A DNA stretch of 64,000 nucleotides from Rotaria sp. Silwood1 (GCA_905250075.1 CAJNOP010000081.1:62001-126000); one strand, 5' to 3'. Positions 20,520-34,102 are shown, counted from the first letter of the stretch. Translations and numbers: made by a program. Notes: generated by a model from the sequence alone, not told the origin.

Positions 20520-22473
20520 TTCAATAGATAAAAATGATAGAACATTGTATTTCTTTTTATTTGCTTTATTTGGACTTTGGATTCAATAATGATTTGTTGA
20601 TGGCGATACACTATAAATCCTTGGTTATAAGTTCACACCCCTTTCTCCTTTCTTTTGCTTCTTTTTTTTTTTTTATTTTTATTTTGTCTCTTTCTTTCTC
20701 TCTTCATACAAGTGACAAAGCAACGCGTATAAGTGTGTTAACGTACGCATTCTGTTCTTTACCAACGTTGTTCCTTTGTATTCCGGTTAAATTTGTTTTC
20801 TGTTTTTTTTTATGGCATATTTTACGTAACAAAGTTTTTTTTCTCGATAAGACTATGAGAAAAACAAGAAAAGAAGAAGTAAAACGTTGCTGTTGTTGTT
20901 GATTCTGTTTTTCATTTAGATTTATTAGATTATTTAATACTATACAACTATTAACGTCATTAGATTATACGTCGTTATAGAGATTCAATAAATAGAACGA
21001 CCAATCAATAACGTTGTTTTCTGATCATCATCATTTTCGCTTTATTAGATGTCAGTACATGGTAGTTTATTCTATCCTGAATGATAACGTTCATATTTAT
21101 CGAAAAGAAAATAGATTTATCATACAATCAAACTGTGTCTGATTTTTTTTTGTTTGACTCAAGAATCTATTTTTTTTTCTTTGCGATATTACAAAAAGAA
21201 ATAGGTCAAGTTGAGTATATACATAAAAGAAAAATATTACTATTAGCACAAGGTGAAAAAAGTTTCGCTACTTAGTAATACGATCATGTGCTTACACTTC
21301 AATCCATAGGAATACGAATTACCTAATTTATAGAATTAGAATGTATGAATTTCTAGAATATGAATGATAATAATTAATATATTTTGTGTAAATCTTTTGA
21401 ATAGTTTTGGATGAAAGTTAATTTAAATGCGAAGAAGTATGAGGTCAAAGTTTATCAATATGATAAAATTTGATGAAATCAAAGACAAAATTATTTTCAT
21501 CTTCTACAATAAGAAAAATATCAATCGAATGAATTTGTAGAAAAATATGTTAGAATTTTTGTTATTATTTGTAATTTTGTAAATTGTTTTCTGATATGTT
21601 TTTGTTTTGAAATCTTATTTTCAAGAAAGATTGATCTTTTTTCTTTTTCTACAATATTCTTTCTATCTCATTTATATTCGCATATATAATTAACAAATAT
21701 CTATTGAGTATATGAGCAATGATTCATTAAAAAAATAAAAAAAAAAATAGAATCATTTCAATTGATTAATCTATAAACAAGTATTGCCTATCATAAAATT
21801 ATCGTTGTGAAACGTTCGTTTTTTTTTTCTTCATTAGAATTCAAATTTTAATTTAGAAAATACAAATCTTATTATAAATGCACTTTCATACAGTCTATTA
21901 AACAAAATCAACAAAAAATAATTCATTCATATTATTGTGATTCAAGTTTTTGAATAGAGAAGTTTCATGAGGCGAGCAAGAATTTACATAACATAGTTAT
22001 TCATTTCCATAGTTTTAATTGTTAATGAAGGTGTAAAATTTACGATTAGCAAGTAAAAATACATCAGTAACTTGATATTTTCTCGTAAGATATTTTTCAT
22101 CAAAACTTGACTCGTACTCTTTCTTGTTTTTTTGTACTTTAACATTTTATCTTATACTCCCACAAGTATCATATCTTGATAGACAATGTTTTATGATGAA
22201 ATATAAAGTCTACAGCGTATTTTTGAAGATTGATTTTGAATATCATACTTATTTGCAATAAAAAATAACCTTTGACAATCAAAATCTTGATGCATTAGAT
22301 TGGTTTTTATATCTTTTATGTATAGATAATTGAATTAGAAAAATATTCAATTTTTTGCTAAGACTCAAAAATCTTCAATAACCGGTTTTGATAATTTCTC
22401 AGCTACGCACTAACTACAATAGAAATTATTCAAATAAGAGAACAAACGAAGGTGTGATGGAAAAGAAGTATAG
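20520..22473. other. Intergenic upstream of SLC6
   Basis: AT-rich with long T-runs. The 122-residue plus-strand frame at 20534-20902 is low-complexity (Phe/Ser/Leu) and has no domain. No repeat family or gene is recognised. Confidence 0.45.
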
Positions 22474-23427
22474 TCTGGACTCCGATTCGTCCTATAATTC
22501 CTATTTTTTTCAAAAAATCCTATATTTTGTCAAAAAAAAATGAAAAAATTTTACGAGATTTGACTTTGCCCTGAGGGGGGAGTATGAGGATCTTCGCGAC
22601 GCAACCTGCCACCCCCCGGTCATCACTTATTACGAAAAAAAACAGGTAATGTGGATAGCTGTTTCTTGCAAGTAAAGCACATACATTTGAGGTGCGGTTC
22701 AACGTACAATACCTAAATTTTGGTCAATTTTTTACTTTTTTTTGTGAAAATAATCGTATAATTCAGAAAACAAAATCCTACACAGGAATTCCTATAATTT
22801 CGAAAATTTGTAATCGGAGACTAGTACATGCGGCTAAACTTTTGATTGCTGGAGGTCGTGAAAAATTAACATCAGTTAATGAACAACAGCAACAACTTAC
22901 AAATGAGTTCGATAAACTTCGATTAAAAAGAAAAGATGCTTTTCTTCATGAACAATCAATCAACAAGAAGCTGAAATCCATCCAACAGAATCAACATAAT
23001 ATAATAGACTTGATAGATAATACTTAATGATTATTATTTAAGTGTTTTGTCTATTTATAATCAAGTTGTATTTTTATAAGTCAAATTTAATTATGAGAAA
23101 TAGTATTTGTTTTTTTTCATGTATTTATTTTTTCAAAGTTTATGATCTACTTTATTGTTATTTATTGATTTGTGAAAAATTTTTATAATTAAACTTTATA
23201 TAGTGATCCTCGAATTAGCGACTTATTTCAGTAGAAAGAAATAACATAAGAATCTTCGTTATAGTTGAGCTGTTTATATTAGCTTCATTAAAATGATTTT
23301 CGAGCAGAGAAGTTAAAAAACACTAAAACAATTGAACAGAAGCTATCTATAAAAAAATCCTATATTTTAGACAAACTTGATCCTCTAAGAATTCCTATAT
23401 TTTTAAAAAATCGCAATCGGAGGCCAG
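22474..23427. mobile_element. Transposon-like segment with three related termini
   Basis: A terminus-like block (CTGGxCTCCGATT, then a run containing TATAGGAATTC and AAATCCTATATTTTGTC) occurs inverted at 22474-22540. It occurs in the opposite orientation near 22765-22835 and again near 23350-23427. A GC-rich stem-like patch lies at 22573-22625 (CCTGAGGGGGG and CCACCCCCCGG). This looks like nested or partial copies of one element; the exact ends and superfamily are not determinable by eye. Confidence 0.55.
22830..23027 (+). pseudogene. Coding fragment, predicted coiled coil, inside repeat segment
   Basis: The frame from about 22830 to the TAA at 23027 has host-like codon usage and encodes AAKLLIAGGREKLTSV, then a Gln/Lys/Asp-rich amphipathic stretch (NEFDKLRLKRKDAFLHEQSI). 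The portion of the open frame before 22830 is repeat sequence. GGAGACTAG just before it could be an acceptor. Either a last exon captured or carried by the transposon-like segment, or a gene remnant. No family recognised. Confidence 0.35.
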
Positions 23428-23495
23428 ATATTTCACTACTAAAGATGTTATTGGTAATAAATTATTATAAAAAATCTGCTAATCATCGAAAATGA

Positions 23496-24180
23496 ATTAT
23501 CATTGCAATAAAAGTTCCTAGTTCAGTTGATACTCATGATACAATTTAAAGAAGTTAAACAAAATTTTGCATAGTTTATATTGATTTCTATCCAATACAT
23601 TTACCAAATAAAATAAATTCTCTGTATGAAACAATGAAAACTTTAAAAAAATGATTTAATTCAACGATATCAATTTCATAATATGAGATATTCAAATTTT
23701 ACAAGTAGATAAATAAAAAAAAATTAATATGATATATTAAATAAAGAATATTTACAAAATTTATTTTTATGCCGAAATATTGAAAGAAATACAATTAATT
23801 TATGTTTTAATGAAAATTTAATAATTTCACTATGGTTATTATTATTTGATAATTCGATTTCAGGAGAATATGGTTGATTTATAAAGAAAAAAAAAAGTGG
23901 GCGGGAAACCCACAGCATATTTTAGTTAGTATTGGAGAATTAATAAACAATACAGTTTCGAATATTTTATGTAGCACCGGTACAAAAAGAGATTGGTTAA
24001 AATAGTCAAATTGATCATCAAAATCAGTAAAACAAATACGGAATAATAATCTATGAACTTCGATCAATAGCTAAAGAATTGAATGCAAGTATTGCAACAG
24101 CTGTTTTACAATAAATTATGTAACAGCTTGGTGTAAACTTGGTTATCATTGGAGCAAAAACAATTCGAATAGAATATGTA
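23496..24180 (+). pseudogene. Aldo/keto reductase pseudogene fragment
   Basis: Separate fragments in family order match aldo/keto reductases, which are NADPH-dependent carbonyl reductases with a TIM-barrel fold. IIIAIKVPSSVDTHDTI (about 23496-23546) corresponds to the strand with the catalytic Lys. YIDFYPIHLPNKINSLYETM (about 23575-23640) corresponds to the YxDxxxxHxP region with the catalytic-site His. LRSIAKELNASIATAVLQ and QLGVNLVIIGAKT (about 24060-24160) match the C-terminal cofactor-binding part. Stops interrupt every segment, the frame shifts, and a stretch around 23660-24050 is unreadable. The N-terminal catalytic Asp/Tyr region is missing. I judge it a dead copy; transfer from bacteria or fungi is possible but unproven. 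Confidence 0.6.
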
Positions 24181-25971
24181 AACTGCTATTATTTTTCTAT
24201 TTGATGATGAAACGGCAGGATGGAAAAAGAATACCTGACAAATCATCACTCGTAGCCAGGCGAAGAAATATCATAAGCACCTAAGATATAATTACTTGTA
24301 GCTGTACCAATGAATGTCATAGGTACTTAAAACATCATTATTCATGTCTATATAAATGAATATCGTAATTAGAGAAAATCACTTGTGGTTTAATGATTTT
24401 TAAAGTTATAGACAATATTCTAACAATCAATAGCAAGTTTGTTTTTTTAGTCGATGTATTTCTACATTACAAATATTTGTCTTTTGATTCTTTTAAATAA
24501 ATTGACTTTTGTTGATATTCGATTAAAAAGAAGCAAACAAATAGAAACCCTAGTAGTTTATCTAACAAAAGACATCAATTAGATTTTTATTTTTCTTTTA
24601 TTATTTAATCAATATTTCGTAATGGCAATAAAAATTTTCATTCTTAATACCATTAAAACTCAAGTACTATTATAACTTATTATAGTTTCTTTATCCGGAT
24701 TCATGAAACAAAAGAAAAACCATAATTTTTCAAATTAGAATTATGATTAACAAACAGAAACCAATTTGAAATAAGATTGTTTTACAAATAGAAGACTTTC
24801 AGATTCGATACTTTTTCAAAAAGAAATACCATTTGCTTTATTCTTGTCAAAATTTAATAGTCATCAATGTTGTACTTTAGGTTATCGTATGTTTTGTTAA
24901 AATGCTATTATTTGTGTGTATGTTTCTTTCTTATTGCTTGGTAAATCAAAAAAAACAACAATCGACCAATAACAACATGAAAGAAAAACAAACAAAAGAA
25001 AGAAAAAAAGGATTCAACGAAAGACAATAAGACAAAAAAAAAGAAAGAAAAGAAACGGAAAGAATATCATCCAAGAACTTCACATACACACACACGTGAT
25101 AAACACACAGATAAAGATGAAGTGTACTGTTGCAAGATTATGTGTTTATTTTTTTCCCGGTTTTTTTTTTGTCAATGTAAAAAGGCAATGATTTAACAAA
25201 AAAAAAAGGAGAAAAAAAAAACAAAGTGATTACATAAGATATTTTGCTCTAAACGAATTTTGTTTCCACTCAAAACAGAAAACAATTTGATTAATAACAG
25301 ACATATACGTGTGCATATATATTATCCGGATAACAATATAAGGTTCGTATAGAAACAAAATGATAAATCAAAAACAAAACAAAAATGTACACCGAGAAGA
25401 ACAACAATGTGATCTAATCAAATAGTACTGTTTTCTTTTATTTTGCACACACTTTATAAGATAAAGTTAAAGTCAATATAGAATATATAACGGTATTTAT
25501 CAATAATAAAGCAAAAGAAAAACAAATCATATGTTATGATAGTCACATCTGATAAAGAAGGCAAGAGACGAAAAAAGAAAATGCCATAGAGACAAACAAA
25601 AACAACAACGAAATAGATCATATGAATATTCCAATCTGAGAGAGAAAGAGCGAGACAGAGACACAATTTAGAGATAATGTATGAAAGAATAGGACACATT
25701 TAAAAAAAAAACTGAGCAAAAAAAGTGAATAACAGTTGAATGAAAAACAAAAAAAGAAAATCCACCATAAATCGCATGCGTTGAAGACTTATGTATAGGC
25801 TTGTTTTTTTGTTTTTGTTTTTGTTGAAGTTTAAGTTGTAGAAAATAAATAAAGAGACTCGGACGAAAAAAAACAAAAAAACAAAGAACATATTGTTGTG
25901 TAATAACAAAAAACAAACGAAACAAAGAAAAAATAACAACAACAACAAATAATCGATATGATATTAAAAAA
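24181..25971. other. Intergenic and likely eIF4G 3' UTR
   Basis: From about 24900 to 25970 the plus strand is A/C- and A/G-rich (the transcript strand of eIF4G is T-rich), without gene structure. Three minus-strand frames here (25454-25994) encode Phe/Leu/Val-rich low-complexity peptides from poly-T tracts and are not genes. Nothing else is recognised. Confidence 0.5.
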
Positions 25972-28900
25972 TTAACTTTCTTCTTCTTCTTCACCTCCTT
26001 CCATTTCAGTGTCAGCTTGTTCTAACCAAGTAAAAAAATCTTTTGTTGACATTTCAACAACAGAATGTCCTAAAACAAAAAAAAAAAAGAAATACATTAA
26101 TATTAAACAGAAAAGAATATTCGTTTGTTATATTTACCTTCAGTTTCAGATGGATCTGGATTTTTAAGCCATTCAAAAAATGCATCTTCACTTACACATT
26201 CTTCATCATAGAAAATATCAAATAATAATTGAGCCATTTCTATAAAAGAGATTAGGAAAAAATTTGTTTTTGTTTTTTTGTTTTTGAAAATAAATTCTTA
26301 CTTGGTGGATGTTCAAGTTTATTAACAAAATTTTGTATAGCATAAACAGCTTGAATTTCAGCATTTGATGTATGTTGAATAATTTTCTTAAGAATATTCA
26401 TTCGTTTTTTTGCAATATCTTCTTGAATTTTTTTTTGTGGTTCACGATTTATTAAACATGCTTCCAAATAAGATAAAACAATATTACGAATATAATATTT
26501 ATCTTTTGAATTCATATGCTAAAATTAAAATAAGTAGAAGATACAAAAAAAAAAACAAGATCTTATTATTAAATACATACTGTTTCAATATATGTAATAA
26601 TTTCTGTATCAGTAACCATTGTACCTTGATCACTAACAGATTTAAATAATCGTACTAATGGCATATCAGCATGTGGTACAATAATAGTTTCTTTTATTAA
26701 TGATGTTGTTTCAGATAACCAATTATATTCATTAATAAATGAAGAATCAAGAGAATCTATTTTAAATAAATCATTTAATGAAAAACCGGATGATTGCCAA
26801 AATCTTTGTATACGTGATTTTGACTGAAATAAGAATCAATAAGAAATTATTATAAAACCAAAAATATAAATTATCTTTTTCTTACAGAAAGTTCAATTGC
26901 ATATCGAATAATATATTGAAATAATTGTTTACATTTTTCATCGGGTACTAGATTTAAAAGAGGTTTTAATAATAACATATTTGATGTTGGACCACCAATA
27001 AATGCACCAAGTATTTCACCAATATATTGCCATATAAGAGGAATATCTACTGCAAAATCTGGAACTAATTCAATAACCATTTTAAAACTAAAATAAAATA
27101 ATGTAAAATTTTTTGTTCTTTTTGTTTTTAAATATATATATTTCATACCCAGATAGAAAAGCTTCTTCAGATATAATATTTTTATGAAGTACAATATCAA
27201 GTAAATGTCCAATAGCTTTACGTGCACGTGGTTTAGCTTCTAATACATTTGTAAATAATTCTCGAATAATAAGTGCTTGTTGATCAATATTTGTTGTACA
27301 AAACTCTTTTACATCTTCAATAGCTTCCTAGAAATAAAAAATAAATTTTGACAAAAATAAAATTCAATTATTATTTAGAATATATATCAAAAATTATAAT
27401 GAAAATATTTTTATTTCTTAAAGAAATTTTTTTTCTCTCTATAGAATTTAATAGTAAAAAAAAAAGCAATTATATACATTTTTCTGATATTTAATCTTTC
27501 TATATTAAATCAAATTTCAATTAGAATTATTTATTATGATACTTAGAGAATAAAATTTACTATTAAAAAACAAAAAACATCCTACCATAGACTAGCCGTA
27601 AAAATGACTTCAATACAAATCTCTAATATAAAAAAGCTACTATCAAACTATATTGAGATAAATTTCTTTTTCAAAAATATTTAAAATAATTTCATTATTA
27701 GTTTTACTATATTCGAAATATTTCATATTTACATGTATAGGTCGATCATCATTATCAGAATAATTTTCTGTATATTCTTCAATTAATGAATGTACATGTC
27801 CGATAGTTTTTTCTTCATCATATTCAATTTTTGATATATTAGTATTATTTATTGTTGCTATAGATATTTTATTTGATGATATTATTGTATTAACATTTGA
27901 TTCACGTGATTGTTCACGACTAAGATTACGTGTATTTGTCATTGAAACATTATTTGGACTAGGTATTCCAGCACCACTTGATCTTCGTGATGATTCCGAA
28001 GAATTTTCACGTAATAATTCCTATAAATAAATAAAAAATAAACAATGAAAGATTTCTTTTTTTTTTCTTGTTGTTGTTATTATTATTTTACGCGAGATGT
28101 TTGAGATTGTAAAGGATAAGTAGATGTGCCATTCGATGTACCAATTTTAGATCTTATTTGTGTAGTAGGACCAGCAGGAGGTTTACCACTTCTAAAAAAA
28201 TTTAATTGTTTTTTTTTAGAAATCATACTTTAGAAGATAGAAAGAATATAATTCATCGGTAACTTATTAAAATTTTTTAAGATGCCGCTGATTTATTGTT
28301 TTTAAGTTACCATGGTAAATTCTTCAGGCTATTTTATTCGACACATGATTTAAGTCAACACTTGAACATCATTTCGAAATGAGAAAAAACTTGTTTTTCA
28401 AAATTCAACTTCATTCAAGAATTAGAAATATATATAGAAAGTAATAATTAATAACTTCTAATTTTCATGTATGAGAATGTATTGTCTAAGAAAATTTTCA
28501 ATATGATTTATGTACATGAAACAAAAATTGATATTAAGATCTGTTTCAATAAGAAAAAAAAAATTTAAAAAATATTTTGTAATTTTTCTTTTTTCAACTG
28601 ATTTATTTGCAAAAAAAAATCGATATCTATATCAATATGTTCTAAAACATTAGTGTGTAAGGCTGACAAAATGAATCTACCTGCATATGACAAAAATTAA
28701 TTAAACTAGAAAGCTGCATTCAATAGAATGTCATTCGTATAGTTTCAACTATTTTTATTTTATGCGCACAGTCATAAAACAATGAACTTTTTTTATTATT
28801 GTATATAGGATCATGTACTAATATATATAGGGTGTCGGAAAAGTCATTAAAGTGAGAAAAATTTGAATATCTCCATTACGGCTCGACCAAAGGGACTCGT

Positions 28901-31900
28901 TTTTTTTTATACTAAGGATAGAGACATGTTCACACTCTAAATTCATACGGACAAAGTTATTGAGAACCTTTGTTAAATATCACTATTGACCTTAATAAGA
29001 AAATTTTACTTTTTCACAGATAGGAAAAAAAAACAATATTCTTAACAAAGCTTCTCTCTAATCTTGTCCGTAGAGGTTTGGAGTGTCAACATACCTCTAT
29101 CGCCGGTAAAAAAATCAGCTGGTTTGCTAGAACCATAATGGAGATATTCGATTCTCTTTTCGATAAAGTGACTTTTGCACTATCCTGTATATTTTCTTTT
29201 TTCTATCTATGAAAAAGTAAAATTTTCTTATTGATACTTAAACAAGGTTCTCAATAACTTTGTCCGTATGGATTTGGAGTGTAAACATATCTCGATTCTT
29301 GGTAAAAAAAAATGAGTCCCTTTGGTCGAGCTATAATGGAGATATTCAAATTTTTCTAACTTTAGTAACTTTTCGGACACCTTATATTCGAAGTTCATTC
29401 AGTCAGCTACCTTCTTTATTCAAGCGATAATCTAGTTACACTTGTGAATGATAAAGAAATGTATTTCAAAAATAGTCTTATGATTAGCAAGAGCAGATAC
29501 ATCGTTTTTTTCATATTTTAATTCTATAAAGATTGCATTAATAGAATCTATTCTATAATTCTTACCGTGCAGTATTTGGACGATCATTTTCAGGTTTTTT
29601 TTCAGCGGCTGATCCTCTAGACCATGCACCTTGTGGAGCTAAATTTAATGACTATAAAAAAAAAAGAAAAAATAGATTATTTAAATTTTATTATGTAAAA
29701 ATATTTCTTACTAATGCTCCTTGATTTCGTTTATCATTTGATTGTAATTGTCGTACTGAATTAACAGTAAAACGATTTGCACTTTGTTCATCATCTATTC
29801 GATTTGATTGTTGTTTATTACCACTACCACGACTACCACGTGATTCAGTATATTGTTGTTGATTACCTCCATAATTATTACTGCCACCAGTACGACTCGA
29901 TTCACGACGTAGTTGTTTATCACGTTCTTGATCACGTTCTTGTTGTTCACGTTTGATTCGTTCTTGTTCATGAATTTCATCAATTGTTGTTGGTTTGGAT
30001 TCAGCTCGACGAGCAACCCAATTAGCCTAATAAATAAATATATATATGTAATATGAATAAAATATAAATAATTATCTTACTTTTCTAAAATCCATAACAT
30101 CTTGAATCATAAATCGTATACGTGCTGATGTTTGTCGTTGTGTAATAATACTTTCTAATTCATTATAATATTTTTCTAAAAGTTTTCGATTTGGTGACTA
30201 AAATATAAATAAAAAGAAAAGATTTATAAATCGTATTAATATATAAAAGATTAAATTATATAATATATATATATCAAGCAAGTGCAAGCAAGACATTATG
30301 TGCATATTGATTATTTTTAACACTCACTTTCTGAAGTAGACATAAGCAAAAAAAAAAAGAGAAAATAAAATAAGATATAAAAAAGAAAATTCTTAATTTT
30401 AATAGAACATACCTTTTCACTTGTTTTAAGATCGAGCTCTTTACCAATAGTATTTAACAGTTTACATAAACATTCAAGACTTTCTTCGTCCGTTTTATCT
30501 TTAAGTAAATATTCAATACAATCATACATAATTGTATCTGTTAACATTTGTAATTTAAATAATTCACCGATAAAACTAAAAGAAAAATTAATTTTTTATA
30601 GAACTGTTTCTTTTTTTTTTTTTATCTTTCAGAATATAATATCTATTATCTAAATCAATGGTAATGAATTAGAAGCACTGAAGTGCTATCGAATAGAATC
30701 CTAGAGGAGAAAAACAACTTAGCTTTAGTTTATTTACGATCTTTTTGAAAAAAAAAAGCACCTCTGATGAAATTTTTTCTATTTAAATTTTACCATATAT
30801 TATCATTTAATTTTACTTACAAAATATTGCCTAATTTTTTTCGTTTAGCTTTAGCTAAATTTTCTTCTAATTTTTCAGATTCTTCTTTTTGAAGTTTTTC
30901 ATCTGTAATAGCTTCAACTTCAATTTTTCGTTTTTCATATCCAATATCTTGTCGATAATCATTTTCAAATTCTTTTTGACAACGTGTTAATAATAATTGT
31001 CGAAAACTATGTGTTATTCTTTGACCATTTGCATCTGGTACAGTAACTTGTTTACGTTGAAAAGATTGACATAATCTAGCATAAAGAAATGAAAATTTTG
31101 GTTCTTCAACTGCTTTTGTAAATATATTTGTTATTATTCCATCTAAACGTTCATAACGATCAAGTTCAAGATCATCAAGTTGTTTTAATAATTTATCATA
31201 TGTTTGTGGTGTAAGTTTATTTAATATTGATTTAACATCACGTAAAAATTTTTCATTTAAATCAATTTTATTACGATCAACTGTTGTATATGGATTATCA
31301 GATCGATTAGCTAATGGTGGTTTTTCTATAGGTGTTTGTGGTCCTCTGCTAACACTATTTTGTGATGCACGAATAATAGGTGTATCAGTAACACCATCAA
31401 TTGATTTAAGAGCAACTGGTCTTTTTTGTGAAATAGGATCGGATCGTTTATTAAGAAGTTCTTGTTTAGTATAACTATGACGTTTTGATATTGATGGAGT
31501 TTGAACAATATTTATTGATTCAAATTCTATATCATTCGATGATATAGGTGTTTCAGGCGATGTAATATTTTCTACAGATTCTGTACTAGATAATGATGGT
31601 ATAGATTGAAATTCATTTATTGTATTGGAATCAATTGTTGATATATTTTCATTATTAGTGCTATTTGTTGAATTATCAGTTGTATCATTGGACTAAAAAT
31701 ACAAAAACAAAAAAAAATGTTTTTATTATTGTTTTGTAATAATTATTTTTTTTAAAATTAATACCCGATGATTTCGAATATAAGATCTTTGTTTTCGATA
31801 TCGTTTATTTTTTATAACCATAATTACACGTTCGATTTAAACAAAGTGCATCTTTTGAAAGAATAACTATACCCTTATATGTCTCTGACTGTTTGCTTAT

Positions 31901-34102
31901 TCTTGTTGAGAAATAAAATATTAGGCTTTTTTGTTTTCTTGTTTTCTATGTTATTTCACAATTATGTTGTTTACGATTATATGCTATATATATATATGGA
32001 GAGACATATTTCCTAGGCAGAACGAGAAAGAAAAGAATAAAGTCTCTGATGATTCATATAAACAAACATATAATATACTAGATGAAACTGGAAAAAGAAG
32101 GAATCATGAAGATGACCTATTTTTCTTTAAGTTCGAAACAAAAGAAAAAAAAATATGACTACATAAAATAATTTTTTTTCCTAGTGCAAAACGAGTAATG
32201 CCATCGGTCTTTATAGGGGGATCTTGTTCAATAATATAAAACGAAAAATATTATATCAATAAGACGGAGATTTCTTCTAATAGTAAGTGATAAGAGAAGA
32301 TAGAACTGAAGGGAAAAACTTAGTAATACGACTAATTTTTAAAGTACAAAAAAAAAGGACGAAATAAAATAAATTTCATTTTTTTCCCAGTATAAAATGA
32401 GTAATGTCGTTTATTTTTATAGATTTTTGTGCAATTATAAAGAACGAAAAAAATAAAATAAAATATTTACTGTTGACATAATTGTTTCAAGTTGTTCTTG
32501 AGAACTATTTTGATCGTGTTTGTCATCTTGAATATTTGATTTATCTTCATTGATATTTTGAATAGGAATATCCGGATCACCTGGTTGAGGTTGTTCAGTT
32601 AATTGATTTAATGTTGATGTTGTAGATTCTGTTAGAGATGTTGAGTTTGATTCTGGTGTAACATCTTCTGTTGGTTTTTCTTTCGTTATTTTTTCATCAG
32701 TCGAATCATCAGTTGATGATTGATTTGTATTCTAATAAACAAACAAATAATTTTTGAAAAAAATTAAAAAAATTCAAATACGTAATACAATTTGTTAATT
32801 CTCTAAGATATAAATTTCTTGTTTAGAAACTCTCAATATAATCCAACAAGGCTCTTTTTCTTTTTTAAATACCTTATCTGTTTGAACAGTTGGATCTAAT
32901 AAACGAGCAAATTGTTGTCGAAATACTTCTCGTTTTTGTGTTGTATTTGTATCATCCGTTGTTTTAGAATGTATTGTTGTTGAATCAGTTGCTGATTCTT
33001 TTTGACGATTCTCATCATTTGCTGTTGTTGAAGATGTATGAGTCGTTGGATTTAATTCTAAAGCTTTTTGTGAAACTGGATCAACAATAGGTATTGGGTG
33101 TTTTGTACGTTTTTCTAAATGAATAATAAATAGAAAATTTTTTCTATAATAATATTAAAAAAAAAAAAAATTCTTTTTATACCTTTTGAATGAGATGGTT
33201 GAGATGATATACCATGTTGTTGATCAATCTAAGAAAACAAAAATAAACAAATAATATTTTTAAAATAATAAAAATCTAAATAATTTTTACTGATGATGTT
33301 TGAGATGTTTGCGTTTTATGAGTTTGTGATAATTGCGTTGGTTGTTGATTATTAGCAATAGAATATTGCGATTGTGATTGTGATTGATTAGATATTTGTG
33401 ATGATGATGTTGGTTGTGGAAAATTTTGTGGTGAAAATGTTTGTGGCATAGGATGACCTAGAATAATGAATTTAAGCTTGTTTTTTTTGTTAAATTTTCT
33501 ACAAAAATATATAAATTTACGATAAAATGGTGATGGAGAATACATATGTTGTGTTTGTTGTATATTACTATTTCCATATGGTGAATATGCTGATGGTGGG
33601 TAAAAACCTGGAGTTCCACTAGAAGCTTCATTCGGTGGTCGAATAATAGGAATATATGAATTCTATTCGAACAAAAAAAAAAAAAAATAAGAAGAATCAT
33701 TTGTATATCAAAATATTTACTTGTGCTCGTGGATTATTTGGATGAAATTGTGCTTGTAAATAAGAATAATTGTAAATAGGTTGTTGTCCATAAACGTTTG
33801 ACACTGATGGATTATAAAACTAAACAGTACGAATTTAATTTAATATACAATTACAACAACAAAAAAAAATTTTTCTATTTCATTCTTACTGGTGCACTCA
33901 TATGTTGTGATTGTGCAAATGTATTTGAGTTTGTCATGGGATAATCTATAAATATTAAGTAGAACAATCTTTAATGAATTGTATATAAATAAAGAACAAA
34001 CATACGTTCTATTCCATTTGATAGATAATAACCAGCTGTTGCCGGATGTGTTCCTGTTGAATTAGTATAATATGTTTGTTGATCAGTATTCATTGATTGC
34101 AT
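25972..34102 (-). CDS. eIF4G: Eukaryotic translation initiation factor 4G (1363 aa, 21 exons)
   Basis: Exons: 34006-34102, 33890-33945, 33721-33819, 33521-33662, 33291-33457, 33183-33228, 32873-33114, 32471-32731, 30821-31692, 30413-30575, 30081-30197, 29712-30026, 29566-29651, 28092-28191, 27733-28020, 27149-27327, 26886-27087, 26581-26823, 26302-26518, 26138-26239, 25972-26069; total 4092 nt, in frame. eIF4G is the cap-complex scaffold joining eIF4E, eIF4A, eIF3 and PABP. Order: Gln/Ser/Pro-rich N-terminus; [16 protein letters not shown]; eIF4E-binding YTKQELL (YxxxxLL, about Y444); MIF4G (about 515-755, with [11 protein letters not shown] and [12 protein letters not shown]); NWVARR and [12 protein letters not shown] linker; MA3 (about 990-1110, [16 protein letters not shown]); W2 domain (about 1190-1350) ending in an acidic Glu run. 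Length is near that of vertebrate eIF4G. Exon 9 also accepts an alternative first exon (31765-31821). Confidence 0.95.
28830..29382. mobile_element. mariner-like palindromic MITE in eIF4G intron 13
   Basis: Termini GGGTGTCGGAAAAGT (left) and AGGTGTCCGAAAAGT (minus strand from the right) are flanked by TA on both sides (28828-28829, 29383-29384), as in Tc1/mariner insertions. Arms of about 200 bp share ATTTGAATATCTCCATTA and TATTGAGAACCTTGT-type blocks. A further terminus-like block (AATGGAGATATTCGATTC, then ACTTTTGCACTATCCTGTA) lies inside at about 29131-29190, suggesting a dimer or nested copy. No transposase. Confidence 0.8.
29455..29550. repeat. Dispersed repeat, copy C (eIF4G intron 13)
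   Basis: This aligns with the right half of copy B at 19085-19240 through ATTAGCAAGAGCAGAT, a TTTTTCAxATTTTAATTCTATA block and GAGATT/AAGATT. It sits a few bases before the exon 13 donor. Confidence 0.45.
31765..31821 (-). CDS. eIF4G: Candidate alternative first coding exon of eIF4G
   Basis: Within the 778-bp intron between exons 8 and 9 is a 19-codon reading frame, [19 protein letters not shown]. It starts with ATG and ends exactly at a GTATTAAT donor in phase 0, so it joins exon 9 in frame. No acceptor precedes the ATG, which argues for a first exon with its own promoter rather than a cassette exon. The resulting protein would lack the first 370 residues but keep the eIF4E-binding motif. 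The basic, A/T-biased peptide has no recognised domain. A chance frame cannot be excluded. Confidence 0.45.

Noticed and set aside
25454-25994. Three overlapping Phe/Leu-rich minus-strand frames that could pass for membrane proteins
   Set aside because: Low-complexity translations of poly-T tracts just past the eIF4G stop codon; no start context, no conserved motif.
31765-31821. Interpretation as an internal cassette exon of eIF4G
   Set aside because: No AG acceptor or pyrimidine tract precedes it; a first exon with its own start fits better.
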